This document shows, in pieces, positions 62,044-64,000 of a DNA stretch of 64,000 nucleotides; position 1 is the first letter of the stretch; every line of letters starts with the position of its first letter. The translations under genes were made by a program, and so were the position numbers. The stretch covers positions 1,116,001-1,180,000 of the forward strand of contig NZ_JAAAKZ010000001.1 of assembly GCF_009905605.1 (NCBI RefSeq). The letters run 5' to 3'. Source of the stretch: Runella sp. CRIBMP. GTDB taxonomy: Bacteria; Bacteroidota; Bacteroidia; Cytophagales; Spirosomataceae. Under the pieces are notes generated by a model. The model saw nothing but the letters and a program-made list of their open reading frames with translations, ran no database searches and was not told the DNA's origin.

Positions 62044-62985
62044 ATGCAAAATTCCCTTCCACAAGGTTTTATTCCCGTTATGTTGACCCCGTTTAGAGAA
62101 AACGGCGAAATTGATTTTGAGGGATTAACCAAACTTACTGAATTTTACTTAGAAGCGGGCGCGGCGGGCTTATTTGCCAATTGCCTTTCGTCCGAGATGT
62201 ATGAGCTGACCGAAGACGAGCGTATTGCCATCACCAAGCATGTGGTGGATGTGGCAAACGGGCGCGTTCCGGTCGTGGCAACGGGTACATTTGGCGGTCC
62301 AATTGCGGAGCAAGCCAAATTTGCTAAAAAGATTTATGGTACGGGTATTCAGGCGGTGATTGTGATAACAAGTTTAATTGCCACCGCCGACGAGTCAGAT
62401 GCGATTTTTATGGAGCGGATGCACGAGTTGCTTCAATTAACCCCAGGTGTTTCGTATGGTTTGTATGAATGTCCTGTGCCTTACAAAAGGCTCGTTAGTG
62501 CCGAAAATTTGGGAGAATTGGCCGCCACGGGTCGGGTGATTTACCATAAAGATACATCACTAGATATTGAAAACGTAAAAGCCAAAATAGCCGCTACTCA
62601 AGGCCAAGTATTCGGCGTTTATGATGCCTACATGGAGCACGCAGTGGCTTCGTTGAAAGCAGGTTCGGCTGGATTGTCTTGTATTCAGGGAAATTTCTTT
62701 CCAGAATTGATTGTGTGGTTGTGCAATAATTTCAATAAACCAACGCAGCAGGACAAAGTTCAGCGTGTGCAACAGCTGTTGATTGATACCATGCCCGTAA
62801 TTCATTATGCGTACCCAACCGTCGCTAAGTATTACCTCCAAAAACGTGGTTTCCCGATTTCATTGTACACCCGTCGTAAAGTGGAAGTATTGACTGAAGT
62901 AGAAAAAGCCAATGCCGATGAATTATTGGAAATGGTGAATGCATTGAGCCAAGAGATTGAAGTGGCTTCGTTGACGTTTGCCTAA
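62044..62985 (+). CDS. Dihydrodipicolinate synthase family aldolase/dehydratase
   Basis: 313 residues, TIM barrel of the DHDPS/NAL superfamily. The Schiff-base lysine is K169 in IYHKDTS, and the conserved Tyr is Y141 in YGLYECP; their spacing of 28 equals that of E. coli DapA (Y133, K161). The usual GTTGE motif is replaced by NCLSSEMYELT, so it is not DapA itself. Family relatives act on 2-keto-3-deoxy sugar acids, which fits its place between an FAH-type dehydratase and a GH127 glycosidase. Activity (aldolase or dehydratase) cannot be decided. Confidence 0.82.
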   Translation: MQNSLPQGFIPVMLTPFRENGEIDFEGLTKLTEFYLEAGAAGLFANCLSSEMYELTEDERIAITKHVVDVANGRVPVVATGTFGGPIAEQAKFAKKIYGTGIQAVIVITSLIATADESDAIFMERMHELLQLTPGVSYGLYECPVPYKRLVSAENLGELAATGRVIYHKDTSLDIENVKAKIAATQGQVFGVYDAYMEHAVASLKAGSAGLSCIQGNFFPELIVWLCNNFNKPTQQDKVQRVQQLLIDTMPVIHYAYPTVAKYYLQKRGFPISLYTRRKVEVLTEVEKANADELLEMVNALSQEIEVASLTFA

Positions 62986-63010
62986 TCATACTTCTTTGTT
63001 TTCAAGATAA

Positions 63011-63047
63011 AAAAGACCTTCTATGTCATTGGCGTAGAAGGTCTTTT
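63011..63047 (+). terminator. Terminator after the DHDPS-family gene
   Basis: AAAAGACCTTCTA pairs with TAGAAGGTCTTTT (13 bp, loop 11 nt). It lies 26 bp after the stop; it may limit read-through into the GH127 gene. Confidence 0.8.
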
Positions 63048-63100
63048 CAGTTAAAAAAAACTGATTAATTGCTTTGGTAGGAATAGCTAACCATTTACCT

Positions 63101-64000
63101 ATGAAATCCTTCTTTTCTTCAGCACTGATTATCATTTTTGGGGTTTACGGCGTCTCGGCCCAACGCCAGATTTCGCCCGTAAACTTTTCCAAAGTCACGG
63201 TCAAAGACTTCTTTTGGAAACCCCGAATTGAAAAAGTCCATTCGGCCACCTTGCCAGTTTGTATGACCTATACCGAAGATTCAACGGCTCGAATTCGAAA
63301 TTTTGAGAATGCCGCCCTCCGGAGCGGAAAGCACAAAGGCATCTATTTTGATGATTCGGATGTGTATAAAGTCATTGAAGGGATTGCATACACCCTCAAA
63401 ACTACGCCCGATAAAGCCTTAGAGGCCAAAACTGACGAGTGGATTGATAAAATTGCGGCGGCTCAACTTCCTGATGGTTATCTGAATACTTATTATACAT
63501 TGGTAGGTCTTGAAAAACGCTGGACCGACATGGAAAAGCATGAAGATTATTGCTTGGGTCACTTAATTGAGGGGGCGGTAGCTTACTTTGACGCCACTGG
63601 AAAACGTAAACTATTGGATGTGTCTATTCGTTTTGCCAATCATTTTGATTCTACGTTTCGTCTCCAAAATAAGCCGTGGGTAACGGGGCATCAGGAATTG
63701 GAGTTGGCCTTGGTAAAACTTTATCATACAACCAACAACAACCGCTACCTCAAACTCGCTGACTGGCTTATCGAGCAACGCGGCAAAGGACACGGACGCG
63801 GTCAAATCTGGACAGATAAGCATTTTGACGGCGCACGCTATTGTCAAGACGACGTGCCAGTGCGCGAAATGACCGACATCAAAGGGCATGCCGTTCGCGC
63901 CATGTATCTGTATACTGGCATGGCCGACGTAGCCGCCGAAACAGGCGACCGTGGCTACACCCAAGCCCTCGAACGCGTGTGGGCCGACGTGGTAGAGCGA
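63101..64000 (+). CDS. Glycoside hydrolase family 127 (beta-L-arabinofuranosidase-like), 3' truncated by window
   Basis: The reading frame from ATG 63101 stays open for 300 codons to the window end. A signal peptide (ends VSAQ) is followed by the GH127 (former DUF1680) start: VKDFFWKPRIEKVHSATLP (in part), FEDDSDVYKVIEG-like (FDDSDVYKVIEG), PDGYLNTYYTL, HEDYCLGHLIEGAVAY, then GHGRGQIW and a MTDIKGHAVRAMYLY segment. GH127 enzymes release arabinofuranose or related sugars from glycans in the periplasm. The catalytic Cys region should lie beyond the window. It suggests the cluster handles arabinose-containing material. Confidence 0.9.
   Translation, partial: MKSFFSSALIIIFGVYGVSAQRQISPVNFSKVTVKDFFWKPRIEKVHSATLPVCMTYTEDSTARIRNFENAALRSGKHKGIYFDDSDVYKVIEGIAYTLKTTPDKALEAKTDEWIDKIAAAQLPDGYLNTYYTLVGLEKRWTDMEKHEDYCLGHLIEGAVAYFDATGKRKLLDVSIRFANHFDSTFRLQNKPWVTGHQELELALVKLYHTTNNNRYLKLADWLIEQRGKGHGRGQIWTDKHFDGARYCQDDVPVREMTDIKGHAVRAMYLYTGMADVAAETGDRGYTQALERVWADVVER

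Noticed and set aside
1-64000. tRNA, rRNA, CRISPR arrays, insertion sequences and prophage genes
   Set aside because: None was seen by reading both strands; no transposase or integrase motifs and no evenly spaced repeats.

Overview
The window looks like a chromosomal segment of a Bacteroidota bacterium, most likely a Cytophagales/Spirosomataceae-type organism (Runella, Dyadobacter or Spirosoma relatives). That placement is inference. It rests on a SusC/SusD pair, a CzcA-TolC fusion efflux protein, DUF5777, DUF2911 and DUF4965 proteins, TAnnTTTG-type promoter elements, few visible Shine-Dalgarno sequences and many perfect-stem intrinsic terminators. No tRNA, rRNA, CRISPR array or insertion sequence was seen.

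Layout. 0-5.4 kb: a decayed GMC-oxidoreductase end, then a minus-strand redox operon (Rieske protein, DUF5777 barrel, YceI, diheme cytochrome lipoprotein) and an ECF sigma factor translationally coupled to a transmembrane anti-sigma/beta-barrel hybrid. 5.5-11.5 kb: a heavy-metal RND efflux operon whose pump and outer-membrane channel are one 1446-residue protein. 11.7-16.2 kb: fasciclin protein, PLP enzyme, an AT-rich DUF416 gene followed by an attC-like structure, and an M28 peptidase. 16.4-23.2 kb: DEAD-box RNA helicase, TPR protein, GNAT enzyme, a three-gene Mla-type lipid transport operon and a tandem universal stress protein. 23.2-31.9 kb: a PHP/PLC-like fusion protein, a DUF2911 protein, a large cysteine-bearing protein of unknown function, an antitoxin fossil and a DUF4965 protein.

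32.2-35.5 kb: homogentisate dioxygenase, fumarylacetoacetase and a flavin reductase, i.e. the end of tyrosine/phenylalanine breakdown. 35.8-42.8 kb: SusC/SusD uptake pair, then a serine hydrolase and an SGNH hydrolase. 42.9-47.4 kb: a cytochrome c lipoprotein, a frameshifted small secreted protein, a porin and an orphan TPR histidine kinase. 47.4-54.5 kb: a minus-strand block with NRDE, DinB, YceI, a barrel protein and DM13, a Crp/Fnr regulator, and ATP-grasp, DoxX, YHS and esterase genes. 54.6-59.4 kb: FKBP isomerase, C-terminal processing protease, 2Fe-2S ferredoxin and a purine permease. 59.5-64 kb: xylose isomerase divergent from a sugar-acid cluster (FAH-family dehydratase, DHDPS-family aldolase/dehydratase, GH127 arabinofuranosidase running off the window).

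The least explained points are: an attC-like cassette end behind the DUF416 gene; an orphan terminator in the divergent region before the homogentisate operon; two sets of shared motifs (TGGGGTGYCCCA before the Rieske operon and the sigma gene; GAATGTCGGCNNNNYGACA before the DM13 operon and the YHS gene, flanking the Crp gene); a 9-bp inverted repeat between xylA and the sugar-acid genes; and the 602-residue cysteine-bearing protein at 26.4 kb. All functional statements come from reading sequence motifs by eye; no database search was run.
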